A stretch of 25,484 nucleotides of DNA from the NCBI GenBank assembly GCA_902766655.1, contig CACXEL010000323.1, positions 1-25,484 on the forward strand, read 5' to 3'. This DNA is from an uncultured Lachnospiraceae bacterium. Its GTDB lineage: Bacteria > Bacillota > Clostridia > Lachnospirales > Lachnospiraceae. A program made the translations under genes and the position numbers. The notes under the pieces are model-generated. The model searched no databases and was not told the DNA's origin. It saw nothing but the letters and a program-made list of their open reading frames with translations. Shown piece after piece: positions 1-7,028 of the stretch. Position 1 is the first letter of the stretch, and every line of letters starts with the position of its first letter.

Positions 1-647
1 GCGCCGGTGATGCCTTCGTTGAAGTTGCCGGAGATGCGTGAATTTCTCTCCCGGATCTCCCGCCCCAGGACCACCAGCCGTTTCTGGAAGAAGGCGGAAA
101 TGAGGGCCGTCACCGGTATGAGGGCCAGGACCCAGACGGCCAGGCCCGGCTTGATCGTCAGCATAACAATGACAGCTCCCAGGATGTAGGCAGTGTTCCA
201 TACGCCGTCCAGGAGGTTCCAGGAGACCAGGGACCCGATCCTCTCCGAGTCGCTCATGACCCGGGAGTGGATGTAGCCGACGGAGTTGACGTTGTAGTAG
301 GAGACGGAAAGCTCCTGGAGGTGGTGGAACTGGTCATTTCTGAGGGCCCGGTCCATGTAGAGCTCCAGCTTGCAGCCCGCGTAGGTCGAGATGGCGTTGA
401 TCACGCCCTGACTTAAGATCACCAGCACGTAGACCGCCGTGAAGAGGCCCAGGCCCTCCAGGGTATTCCTGCCGATGAACTCAGTGATGGCGTAGTTGGT
501 GAAGAAGGGGATGAGAACGTCGAACCCGGCGCCCACCAGGGCCAGAAAGAACATAGTGCCGAGCTCTTTCCGAAACCGCTTCAGGTAGGGGATGAGCAAC
601 GGGATTCCGAAGAAGGGAAGGCTGGTATTTTTCTTATTCTCCTGCAT
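1..647 (-). CDS. ABC exporter, transmembrane half (partial, runs off left edge)
   Basis: This is the first ~215 residues of a fused permease-ATPase exporter half; the ATPase domain lies outside the window. The protein starts MQENKK at position 647 and shows hydrophobic segments typical of an ABC exporter membrane domain, for example around 'ELGTMFFLALVGAGFDVLIP' and 'AVIVMLTIKPGLAVWVLALI', plus the coupling-helix style 'GYIHSRVMSDSERI'. Its ATG overlaps the TGA of the upstream exporter gene by one base (TGATG), which indicates translational coupling and a heterodimeric transporter. The partner carries a degenerate catalytic site, so this half is expected to hold the canonical Walker B glutamate, but that part is not visible. 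The substrate cannot be told from sequence; drugs, lipids or peptides are known for the family. Confidence 0.9.
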   Translation of the reverse strand, partial: MQENKKNTSLPFFGIPLLIPYLKRFRKELGTMFFLALVGAGFDVLIPFFTNYAITEFIGRNTLEGLGLFTAVYVLVILSQGVINAISTYAGCKLELYMDRALRNDQFHHLQELSVSYYNVNSVGYIHSRVMSDSERIGSLVSWNLLDGVWNTAYILGAVIVMLTIKPGLAVWVLALIPVTALISAFFQKRLVVLGREIRERNSRISGNFNEGITG

Positions 648-2467
648 CAGCCCACCTCCTCTCTGGCGGTAATCTCCTCGTCCGGCAGGGACTGCAGGGC
701 ATAGAGCCGCGCGTAGACGCCGTTCTTTTTCAGCAAAGTCTCATGGCTGCCCGCCTCCACGATCCGTCCGTCATGCATGACGAAGATCCGGTCCGCATCC
801 ATAATGGTGGAAATCCGGTGGGAAATCAGGAAGACGGTCGCGTCCCCGAGCGCAGTCTTCAGGGCCGCCCGGATCCTGGCGTCCGTCTCCGCATCCACCG
901 CTGAGAGCGAATCGTCGAAGACCATGATGGGCGCCTTCTGGGTCAGCATACGGGCAATAGCCACGCGCTGCTTCTGGCCGCCGGACAGGGTCACGCCCCG
1001 CTCGCCCACAATGGTGTCGTAGCCCTGGGGGAACTCGAGGATGGTCTCCGTCAGGCAGGCGATGTCGGCGGCGCGGGTGATGTCTTCATTTCCCCCGGCA
1101 CCTGTGATGCCTATGTTCTCTCCGACGGTGCGGGAGAAAAGGAAGGGCTCCTGGAGGACCATGCCAATGTGGCTCCGAAGCTCTTCGGCGGGCATTTCCC
1201 GAATATCCCGACCGCCTATGGTGATCCGGCCGCCGCTCTCAGGCAGCGTGTAGAGGCCGTCCAGGAGGTGCATGAGGGTGGACTTGCCGCAGCCGGTGCT
1301 GCCGATGATGCCCACGGTGGAGCCGCCGGGCACCGTCATGCTGATATCCTTCAGGACCTCGGTCTTTCCGAAACCGAAATTCACGTGGTCGAATACGATG
1401 TCGCCGCGGAAAGTCTCCTCAGGCACCTCCTCACCCTTCAGGACCTCAGGCTCCGCCAGGATGATCTCCGAGACGCGGTGGATGGAGACCCCGGCCTTGC
1501 TCATCTCCGAGATCATCCTTCCCAGGGCGCGGATCGGCCAGATCAGCATATTATTATAGGAAATGAAAGCCACATAGCTGCCCACGGTCATCTGCCCGTT
1601 CACGGTCAGATAAGCCCCGTAGACCACCACGGCCAGCATCTGGAGGCCGCTCATGATGTCGCCGGTCCCCCAGAAGAGGGAGAGGGTCAGGCAGAGCCTG
1701 ACCCAGAGGTCAGTGTAAAGGTTGTTCTGTTTCCGGAACTTCTGCTCCTCCTCCGCCTCCCGGCCGAAGGCCTTGACGACCCGGACGCCGGTCAGGTTCT
1801 CCTGGGTGATGGTGGAGAGAATACCCTCATTGATGTCGCACTCCTCGAACTGGCGGGAGATGCGAATGTGGAAAGCCGAGGAATACCCGACGATGATCGG
1901 TACGAAAATGAAAGCCACCAGCGTCAGCTTCCCATTCATGGTCATCATGAAGGCAAGGGTCAGCACGATCATGATCGCAATCCGGACAAAGTCGTAGAGC
2001 TGCTCCTCACAGAAATTCTTGATGACGCGGACGTCGGAGGTGCAGCGCTGGATAATGTCTCCGGTCGCGTGATCGGCGTGCCAGCTGAAGGGGAGCCTGG
2101 CAATGTGGGCGTAAAGCCTGTCCTGGAGCTTCTTGACCATGGTCTCCCCGCCCTTGACGGCGAGATAGTTGCAGAGCCAGAGCGCTGCAGCGGCCAGACC
2201 GGCGATGGCGATGACCGTCAGAGCCACCAGGTAGAGGTGGCTGCGCAGGAAGGTGCGCCCGCCCAGGCCTTCTATATAAGCCGTGACAAAATCGGGAAGG
2301 GCGCTCTCCTCAGTACCTATTCCGTAGTCGATGGTCGCCCGGATGATCTGGGGTATGACGGCTTCGCAGAGGCTCCTCAGAAGGGCCGCCAGAATACCCA
2401 CTGTAAAATATCGCTTGCTGCCCTTGAGGAAGGACCAGAAGAGCCGCATTTCTTTTTTGTCTCTCAT
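647..2467 (-). CDS. ABC exporter half with degenerate ATPase site (LmrC/BmrC type)
   Basis: This protein of about 606 residues has an N-terminal six-helix membrane domain (roughly residues 20-320) and a C-terminal ATPase domain (355-606). Visible motifs are Walker A GSTGCGKST (389-397), signature LSGGQ (494-498), Walker B IMVFDDSLSAVD (514-525) and the H-loop histidine 550. The residue after the Walker B aspartate is Asp519 instead of Glu, as in the degenerate subunit of heterodimeric exporters such as BmrCD, LmrCD and TM287/288. I chose the ATG at 2467 because GGAG lies five bases upstream; an upstream in-frame ATG at 2533 would add 22 residues with no membrane-protein character and no clear ribosome binding site. 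The stop overlaps the start of the next exporter half, so the two are co-translated and should form a heterodimer in the membrane. A 12-bp palindrome sits about 95 bp upstream. Confidence 0.92.
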   Translation of the reverse strand: MRDKKEMRLFWSFLKGSKRYFTVGILAALLRSLCEAVIPQIIRATIDYGIGTEESALPDFVTAYIEGLGGRTFLRSHLYLVALTVIAIAGLAAAALWLCNYLAVKGGETMVKKLQDRLYAHIARLPFSWHADHATGDIIQRCTSDVRVIKNFCEEQLYDFVRIAIMIVLTLAFMMTMNGKLTLVAFIFVPIIVGYSSAFHIRISRQFEECDINEGILSTITQENLTGVRVVKAFGREAEEEQKFRKQNNLYTDLWVRLCLTLSLFWGTGDIMSGLQMLAVVVYGAYLTVNGQMTVGSYVAFISYNNMLIWPIRALGRMISEMSKAGVSIHRVSEIILAEPEVLKGEEVPEETFRGDIVFDHVNFGFGKTEVLKDISMTVPGGSTVGIIGSTGCGKSTLMHLLDGLYTLPESGGRITIGGRDIREMPAEELRSHIGMVLQEPFLFSRTVGENIGITGAGGNEDITRAADIACLTETILEFPQGYDTIVGERGVTLSGGQKQRVAIARMLTQKAPIMVFDDSLSAVDAETDARIRAALKTALGDATVFLISHRISTIMDADRIFVMHDGRIVEAGSHETLLKKNGVYARLYALQSLPDEEITAREEVG

Positions 2468-2560
2468 ATACTCTCCGGATATGTTACTGTTCTGGATCCC
2501 GGGATTCACGCAGACCGTCCGGATGAACGGCATGCCTGTCTTCCGGCGCTTTCACACATG

Positions 2561-2572
2561 TCAGGCGCCTGA
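2561..2572. promoter_or_regulatory. 12-bp perfect palindrome upstream of ABC exporter genes
   Basis: TCAGGCGCCTGA is self-complementary over all 12 bases. It lies in the 138-bp gap between the Nudix gene and the exporter genes, about 95 bp before the exporter start. It could be a repressor operator for the transporter, but no good -35/-10 pair was found next to it, and a GC-rich palindrome of this length can occur by chance. Confidence 0.3.
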
Positions 2573-2605
2573 GCCCCTGTCCTTCCGGACCTTGTCTGCA
2601 TTTCC

Positions 2606-3238
2606 TCAGCGGTCCGCCTCCAGGGCCCGGTAGTAAGCCAGGATATGGACTGCCTGCTGAAATTCGCCCGCGTCGATCATGCGCCTGAGCTCATCCGGTG
2701 CGACCACATGCACGTTCAGAAATTCGGTATCGTCCAGATCCTGGTCGGCCACGGGCCGGCACATCCGGGCCCGGAAAATAAAAGCATAGTTGTCCGACAG
2801 GGTAGCATAAGAAGCCACGCTGAGGAGCGGGCTCCAGTCGTCGGAGACATAGCCGGTCTCCTCCCGGAGCTCCCGCCTGGCCGCCTCCAGGGCCGCCTCG
2901 GGACTCACGTCCGAAGGCTCCGTGGCCGTCACCAGGATCTTGCCGCCCTCTCCGACCGCCGCGGCGAGACTGCCGTCCTTGCGCTCGATCCCGCCCGCCG
3001 GGAATTCCATGGTCAAAGCCCGGAGGCCGTGGCGGAACTGGCGGACGCAGATATAGTTCCCCGACTCATCGGTCGCGACGATGACGGCGTAGTTCTGGCG
3101 GCTGAAGTTGTAGAAGGGGCCCAGCTCGGTGCCGTCGGGCATCTCGTAGACCGTATTTCTGAAATCAATCCACTCATCCTGCACGATATGGTCCGTGCGG
3201 AGGGGTTTCCATACAATTCTCTCGTCCTCTTTGGTCAT
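2606..3238 (-). CDS. Nudix hydrolase, ADP-ribose pyrophosphatase-like, with insertion in the Nudix loop
   Basis: This 210-residue cytoplasmic enzyme should cleave a nucleoside diphosphate linked to another moiety; ADP-ribose or an ADP-sugar is the best guess. The N-terminal beta region, the RQFRHG element (67-71) and EFPAGG (79-83) resemble the ADP-ribose pyrophosphatase group. The catalytic helix is intact: E114, then R122-E123-L and E126-E127-T-G129. The Nudix box is unusual because the loop glycine (about 82) and E114 are separated by about 32 residues instead of the usual six, an in-frame insertion of about 26 residues. The start is firm: AAGGAGG lies just before the ATG, and a -35/extended -10 promoter lies at 3270-3298. 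The exporter genes follow after 138 bp and may be read from the same transcript, since no terminator was seen between them. Confidence 0.85.
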   Translation of the reverse strand: MTKEDERIVWKPLRTDHIVQDEWIDFRNTVYEMPDGTELGPFYNFSRQNYAVIVATDESGNYICVRQFRHGLRALTMEFPAGGIERKDGSLAAAVGEGGKILVTATEPSDVSPEAALEAARRELREETGYVSDDWSPLLSVASYATLSDNYAFIFRARMCRPVADQDLDDTEFLNVHVVAPDELRRMIDAGEFQQAVHILAYYRALEADR

Positions 3239-3269
3239 GATACCTCCTTAAACCGATGCCGCCGCTTTT

Positions 3270-3298
3270 ATCATAGCACGGCAGCAGGGCAATGAAAA
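3270..3298 (-). promoter_or_regulatory. Promoter of the Nudix gene (extended -10)
   Basis: Read on the minus strand, TTTTCA (3298-3293) is followed after 17 bases by TATGAT (3275-3270), preceded by TGC, which makes an extended -10. The ATG is about 32 bases downstream of the -10 and the ribosome binding site lies between. The same GTGCTATGAT core recurs upstream of the SAH/MTA deaminase gene. Confidence 0.65.
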
Positions 3299-3617
3299 CA
3301 CACCTGCGGTGGAACGCCTGCAGGATCCGGCCCCTTCGGCCGCAGGGATTGATAAACGGCAAGAGCGTTGGTATGTTTCCTGCCCGTTGCCGGACCGCAG
3401 TGTAAAAAACATTATACAGCAGGGAAGAGAATTTGTCGCTCCTTTTGTTGTTCCGGAAGGGAAGTTCGTCCCGGGACCGGCAACAGAGCTCTCTGCCGGC
3501 GCTTCACCTGATCTGTCGCATCTGCCTGCCGGGCTGCAGCCAATAAGGGGCAGGCAGCAACACTTCGGAAGGGCCTTACTCCGTCGCGGCACACCCGGCC
3601 GTGGCACACCGCAGTGA
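3299..3617. other. Structured non-coding stretch between divergent promoters
   Basis: I see no convincing gene here: candidate reading frames on both strands lack ribosome binding sites and protein-like composition. The stretch is rich in perfect inverted repeats. A 7-bp pair (3303-3309 with 3340-3346) encloses an inner GGCC/GGCC hairpin. A 9-bp pair (3522-3530 with 3549-3557) encloses the palindrome GGCTGCAGCC (3532-3541). A weak TTATAC at about 3412-3417 might be a -10. It may encode a structured RNA or simply hold DNA-level regulatory sites. Confidence 0.4.
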
Positions 3618-3647
3618 TTGACAAAGACCCCCGGCTGACGGTATGAT
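3618..3647 (+). promoter_or_regulatory. Strong sigma-A-type promoter for superoxide reductase
   Basis: TTGACA (3618-3623) matches the -35 consensus exactly and is followed after 18 bases by TATGAT (3642-3647), five of six matches to the -10 consensus. The predicted transcript starts near 3654, about 70 bases ahead of the superoxide reductase ATG. This is the best consensus promoter in the window. Confidence 0.8.
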
Positions 3648-3723
3648 GATATATATGGCAGGTGGATGCAGCGCAGGAAGACTCGTCTCCCCGCCAATGC
3701 CTGCCAAAGGAAAGGAGATCATT

Positions 3724-4101
3724 ATGGCACTCAAAATCGTTCGCTGCAGTGGCTGCGGCAAAATCGCTCTGATCATGCAGGACAGCGCCTGTCCCACCAA
3801 GTGCTGCGGGGAGGCCATGGAAGTCCTCGAAGCCGGTACCGTCGATGCCGCCAGAGAAAAGCATATTCCGGAAGTCACCGTGGAAGGAGACAAGGTCACC
3901 GTTCAGGTCGGCTCCGTGATCCATCCCATGCTGGATGCCCATTACATCCAGTTCATCGCCCTCGAGACCGAGAGCGGCGTCCAGGTCAAATACTTAAAGC
4001 CGGGCGAAGAGCCCAAGGCAGTCTTCGGCCTCGGCGACGCGAAGCCCGTCGCCGCCTACGAATTCTGCAACCTGCATGGTCTGTGGAAAAAAGAGCTTTG
4101 A
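3724..4101 (+). CDS. Superoxide reductase (desulfoferrodoxin, two-iron class)
   Basis: This 125-residue cytoplasmic protein reduces superoxide to hydrogen peroxide without making oxygen, a defence typical of anaerobes. Both iron sites are complete. The N-terminal desulforedoxin-like centre has C8, C11, C27 and C28 (CxxC, then CC). The catalytic centre has H47, H67, H73, C115 and H118, with the conserved E45-K46 beside it. Length and residue spacing match the class I desulfoferrodoxin family. The start at 3724 is preferred over in-frame upstream starts (from 3643) because AAAGGAGA lies just upstream and the conserved family N-terminus begins here. It is monocistronic, with a near-consensus promoter at 3618-3647 and a terminator at 4125-4153. 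It is one of only two plus-strand genes in the window. Confidence 0.97.
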   Translation: MALKIVRCSGCGKIALIMQDSACPTKCCGEAMEVLEAGTVDAAREKHIPEVTVEGDKVTVQVGSVIHPMLDAHYIQFIALETESGVQVKYLKPGEEPKAVFGLGDAKPVAAYEFCNLHGLWKKEL

Positions 4102-4124
4102 TCAACCGAATCCCGGGAAACAGG

Positions 4125-4153
4125 AAAGGGGAGGCCGATGCCTCCCCTTTCTT
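4125..4153. terminator. Bidirectional intrinsic terminator
   Basis: An 11-bp perfect stem (AAAGGGGAGGC at 4125-4135, GCCTCCCCTTT at 4140-4150) closes a four-base loop. T-rich sequence follows on the plus strand (TTTCTT), and TTTCCTGTTT follows on the minus strand. It ends the superoxide reductase transcript and, from the other side, the secreted-protein unit that stops at 4192. Confidence 0.9.
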
Positions 4154-4191
4154 AATCCAATGATTTATCAGCTGTTCCGTATCTCAGTGGA

Positions 4192-4974
4192 TCACTTCCA
4201 TTTGAGCGTGACCACGTTGCCAAACGCATAGGCTCTGTCGCTTGCGTAAACGGGGTTGCTCTTGACATAAATATAGTAGGTGCCTTTGGCGAGCTTCGCC
4301 TTGGTGCAATACTTGATTTCAGAGCCGTTCTTGACGGTCTCGATCCTCTTGCCGGAGGCATTGTAGATCTCGATCAGGTACGCGTTTGAATCGTAGGAGC
4401 CCACGTTGCCGGTCCCGTAATTGGTCGCATAATACAGCTTCTTCTTGCTGGTGAGCGTGACCTTATACCATCTGCCGTAATTCATCTTCGGACTCTGGCA
4501 GATTCTGACGGTAGCGCCCGCCTTCAGGGCAAGGGCCTTGCCCATTCTGTAGTTGTCTTTGTTGACAGCGGCCTTAAAGGTGTACTTCCAGGACCCGCTG
4601 GAGACATTCAGATAATAAGTGCCCTTTTCCACAGCAATGTTCTTATTTTTGGTGTTGGCGGAAAGGTAGGTCCGGCTGTATTTGGTACCGGAGTTCACAA
4701 GGTCACTCTTTGAATTGTAAAGCGTGATCCCGCCGTACTCGTCACCCTTGTAGCTGAAATCCAATTCGCCGGCCTTGTCCACGGTGATCTTGTAATAGGT
4801 GTAATGAATACCTGTCTGGCCGTTATACTTGTAGCTCTGGCCCACCCAGGTACCGGCATTCAGATTCTTGATGACATAGTTGACAGCTGCGGACGCGGTG
4901 ACCGGCATGGCCACTGTGACGAGCATCAGCACTGCAAGAAGCATGGAGACTAGTTTTTTAGTCGTTCTTTTCAT
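4192..4974 (-). CDS. Secreted beta-rich protein with two PPC-like repeats
   Basis: This 260-residue protein has a clear signal peptide (MKRTTKK, a hydrophobic core, then probable cleavage after TASA). The mature part looks like two tandem beta-sandwich modules. Each has a stretch of the type 'YYKITVDKAGELDFSYKG', a short 'LYNS' or 'IYNASG' strand, and a closing 'KGTYYLNVSS' or 'KGTYYIYVKS' strand, which resembles bacterial pre-peptidase C-terminal (PPC) domains. No catalytic domain is present, so a binding or surface role is the best inference. The ATG at 4974 is chosen because AAAGGGG precedes it and it begins the signal peptide; a TTG eight codons upstream is the only alternative. It follows the lipoprotein gene after 43 bp and is probably co-transcribed with it, ending at the bidirectional terminator. 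Confidence 0.75.
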   Translation of the reverse strand: MKRTTKKLVSMLLAVLMLVTVAMPVTASAAVNYVIKNLNAGTWVGQSYKYNGQTGIHYTYYKITVDKAGELDFSYKGDEYGGITLYNSKSDLVNSGTKYSRTYLSANTKNKNIAVEKGTYYLNVSSGSWKYTFKAAVNKDNYRMGKALALKAGATVRICQSPKMNYGRWYKVTLTSKKKLYYATNYGTGNVGSYDSNAYLIEIYNASGKRIETVKNGSEIKYCTKAKLAKGTYYIYVKSNPVYASDRAYAFGNVVTLKWK

Positions 4975-5017
4975 GTGGTTCCCCTTTCTTTTTTGCAATA
5001 TCCTTCAAGCCTTTTGA

Positions 5018-6724
5018 TCAGTAATTGATCGGTCCGGTCACCTTGTAGATTTCCCAGACGTCGGTTTCGCCATCCTGAGCGGCCAGGTAGTTGCCGATCT
5101 TGTAGAGGCTGGAATAGCGCTCCTCCAGAAGCGTCTCACCTGTGAAGCAGTCGATGAGACCCATCTTGTCATAGGCCTCGCCGCACTCCACGGTACCCAG
5201 GAAGTCGCCGTTGCTGGCCCTGCTGCCGGCCGTGATGGTGTAATCCTCGTCGGCAAAGCAGTAGTAGGCCGACTCATCGGACCTGGCTCCCACGAAATAG
5301 AAGCCGTAGCCCTTCTCGACGTCACCGGTCTGGCCGTTCGCCAGATAGTAGCTGAATCCGTCGCCCTTGGAGGCATAGAAGCAGCCCTCAAGATCGTCGG
5401 GCTTGCTGATGCTCTCGGCGCCTGTATCAAAGAGAACGGTTCCCGTTAAGTCGACCAGCTGATAAGCGCCGCCGTTGCTCTTGACGCGGATGACGCCCTC
5501 GCTTACCTCCTCGTAGACGGAGTTCACATTCAGGCGGCCCATTTCCTTTCCGAACATGTCGATCAGGACCGTCCCCTTCGATGTGCTGTCCGTATAGTAG
5601 TAGAGATTGCTCGGTCCTTCCAGCAGGGACAGGTAGCTGTCGGCCGTGTAAGTCTCCTTGCCTGTGTCATCATAGATATGGTAGCCGTTGTCGGACATGT
5701 AGAAGCTTCCGTTGCCGACGTAGCTCAGATAGCCGGTGGTCTCGTAGAGGACCTTACCGTCCGCACTGTACAGCCGTTTCGTTCCGTCGTCTCCCTCCAT
5801 GAAGAAGCTGTCTCCGCAGGGTGTCACGCAGTAGCTGTCGCCCAGAGTGTTCTCCGCGTTCTCGACGAACTTGCCGGTCTCAAGGTCGAAGACACGGCGA
5901 TAGCCGGTGTAAAGGGTATCCTCATCGGACGGAGACAGGGAGAACATGGAATCCGTCGCGTACATGATGGCCTCATCCTGATTGTCCGTCTCACCGGTCG
6001 TATAGATGACGCTCAGGAAACGGTCCGTGGACGAGTAGGAGGACCTGGGCCAGCCGATGAGGCCCGCCTCGAAGTCGATCAGGACCTTGCCGTCCGCGGT
6101 CACCAGGCCGGCGTTGTTGATATCGTCGGCCACCTTGCGGACCACGTAGAGGTCATGGCCGATGTACTCGATGTCAGTCAGATTCTCGCCCAGGACATCC
6201 TCGCCGTTCATGGCCAGCATGTGGACGGAATTGTCGTTGTTCACGCAGATGAGGGCTCCGCCGTAGGTCCGGACATAGCCAGCGTCTGCGGGGACTTCTC
6301 CGACCTTTTCCAGACTGTACCCAAGCGTCAGCTTGGCCGGATCCTTAACGGTATCCTCCTTGACTTCTTCCTTAGCGGGCTCTTCGGCTGCGGGCTCCTC
6401 CTGAGCAGGCTCCTCCGCCTCTGCGGGCTCAGTCTCCTCTTCCTCCCCAGCTTCCTGCACGAAAATGCTGGAGCCGGAGTCCTTGCCGGCGTTTTTGTCC
6501 GTGGAAGCTTCCGCACCCTCGCCGAGCACCTGCTCCTCGGCCGCCTCTGTCTCCTCCTCAGCGGTCTCCTCAGGCGCAGCCTCCTCCGTGACAGCTTCCT
6601 CTTCCACCGCAGCCTCGGCTGTGGTCTCAGCCGCCGCGCCGGAGTTGCTGTCCCCGGAGCCTCCGCATGCGGTGACTCCAAGAGCCATCGTCATGATCAG
6701 TATTGCCGCAAGCTTTCTCTTCAT
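5018..6724 (-). CDS. Large lipoprotein with acidic linker and propeller-like repeat domain
   Basis: This 568-residue protein begins with a lipoprotein signal peptide ending in the lipobox VTAC, so Cys20 should be lipidated and the protein anchored on the outer face of the membrane. Residues about 28-130 are a low-complexity linker of Glu, Ala, Pro and Thr, fit to span the cell wall. The remaining ~430 residues are short repeated beta units with phrases such as 'LVTADGKVLIDFE', 'RLYSADGKVLYET', 'LIDMFGKEMG' and 'LVDLTGTVLFDTG', which resemble WG-type or beta-propeller repeats. No enzymatic motif is visible, so ligand binding or envelope sensing is only a guess. A near-perfect ribosome binding site (AAGGAGG) sets the start. 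The PPC-like gene follows, suggesting that both products act at the cell surface. Confidence 0.8.
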   Translation of the reverse strand: MKRKLAAILIMTMALGVTACGGSGDSNSGAAAETTAEAAVEEEAVTEEAAPEETAEEETEAAEEQVLGEGAEASTDKNAGKDSGSSIFVQEAGEEEETEPAEAEEPAQEEPAAEEPAKEEVKEDTVKDPAKLTLGYSLEKVGEVPADAGYVRTYGGALICVNNDNSVHMLAMNGEDVLGENLTDIEYIGHDLYVVRKVADDINNAGLVTADGKVLIDFEAGLIGWPRSSYSSTDRFLSVIYTTGETDNQDEAIMYATDSMFSLSPSDEDTLYTGYRRVFDLETGKFVENAENTLGDSYCVTPCGDSFFMEGDDGTKRLYSADGKVLYETTGYLSYVGNGSFYMSDNGYHIYDDTGKETYTADSYLSLLEGPSNLYYYTDSTSKGTVLIDMFGKEMGRLNVNSVYEEVSEGVIRVKSNGGAYQLVDLTGTVLFDTGAESISKPDDLEGCFYASKGDGFSYYLANGQTGDVEKGYGFYFVGARSDESAYYCFADEDYTITAGSRASNGDFLGTVECGEAYDKMGLIDCFTGETLLEERYSSLYKIGNYLAAQDGETDVWEIYKVTGPINY

Positions 6725-6954
6725 AGTTTCCTCCTTAGAGTATTGTGATAATGATTTCCTAAGCCTCTCCCGAGCCTCGGGCCGGGATCGGCCATAGCAC
6801 TGATTCCTGTCTCACCCCTGCCGGGCAGGATGGTGAGTAGTGTGGGCGCCCGCCTGTTCCGGCGCCGGCCATGCTCTGCTCCTCAATCGGGACCACTGCA
6901 TAATTATTCATAAATAACTGGCTTCTGCGTGGCTAAGTTTGCGCACTTTTCCTC
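6725..6954. other. Divergent intergenic region with hairpins
   Basis: No gene is supported here. Hairpins are evident: CTCACC/GGTGAG (6811-6816 with 6832-6837) enclosing CTGCC/GGCAG, followed by GGCGCC repeats at about 6845-6870 that can pair. On the minus strand, GTGCTATGGC (6800-6791) is a weak extended -10 that could serve the lipoprotein gene. The right part (6900-6954) is AT-rich and leads into the antiporter promoter. I recognise no riboswitch class. Confidence 0.35.
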
Positions 6955-6982
6955 TTGATTTTTCCAATGTTTTCATTAGAAT
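6955..6982 (+). promoter_or_regulatory. Probable promoter of the antiporter gene
   Basis: TTGATT (6955-6960) is followed after 16 bases by TAGAAT (6977-6982), in an AT-rich stretch. The predicted transcript start near 6989 leaves a 40-base leader before the ATG at 7029. Confidence 0.5.
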
Positions 6983-7028
6983 AGGGAATTGCCTGTTGAC
7001 CAGCATTATACCATCAAGGAGCTTACAA

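Noticed and set aside
1169..2572. 467-codon open frame on the plus strand
   Set aside because: It is the antisense shadow of the ABC exporter gene, whose motifs are all on the minus strand; composition is biased to His and Asp.
3309..3617. 102-codon frame on the plus strand starting with GTG
   Set aside because: There is no ribosome binding site, it spans strong inverted repeats, and no motif is seen.
3248..3697. 149-codon frame on the minus strand in the Nudix-superoxide reductase gap
   Set aside because: It covers both promoters, has no ribosome binding site and no protein-like pattern.
6780..6900. Riboswitch upstream of the lipoprotein gene
   Set aside because: Hairpins are present, but I could match no conserved core of cobalamin, cyclic-di-GMP, SAM or ZTP riboswitches.
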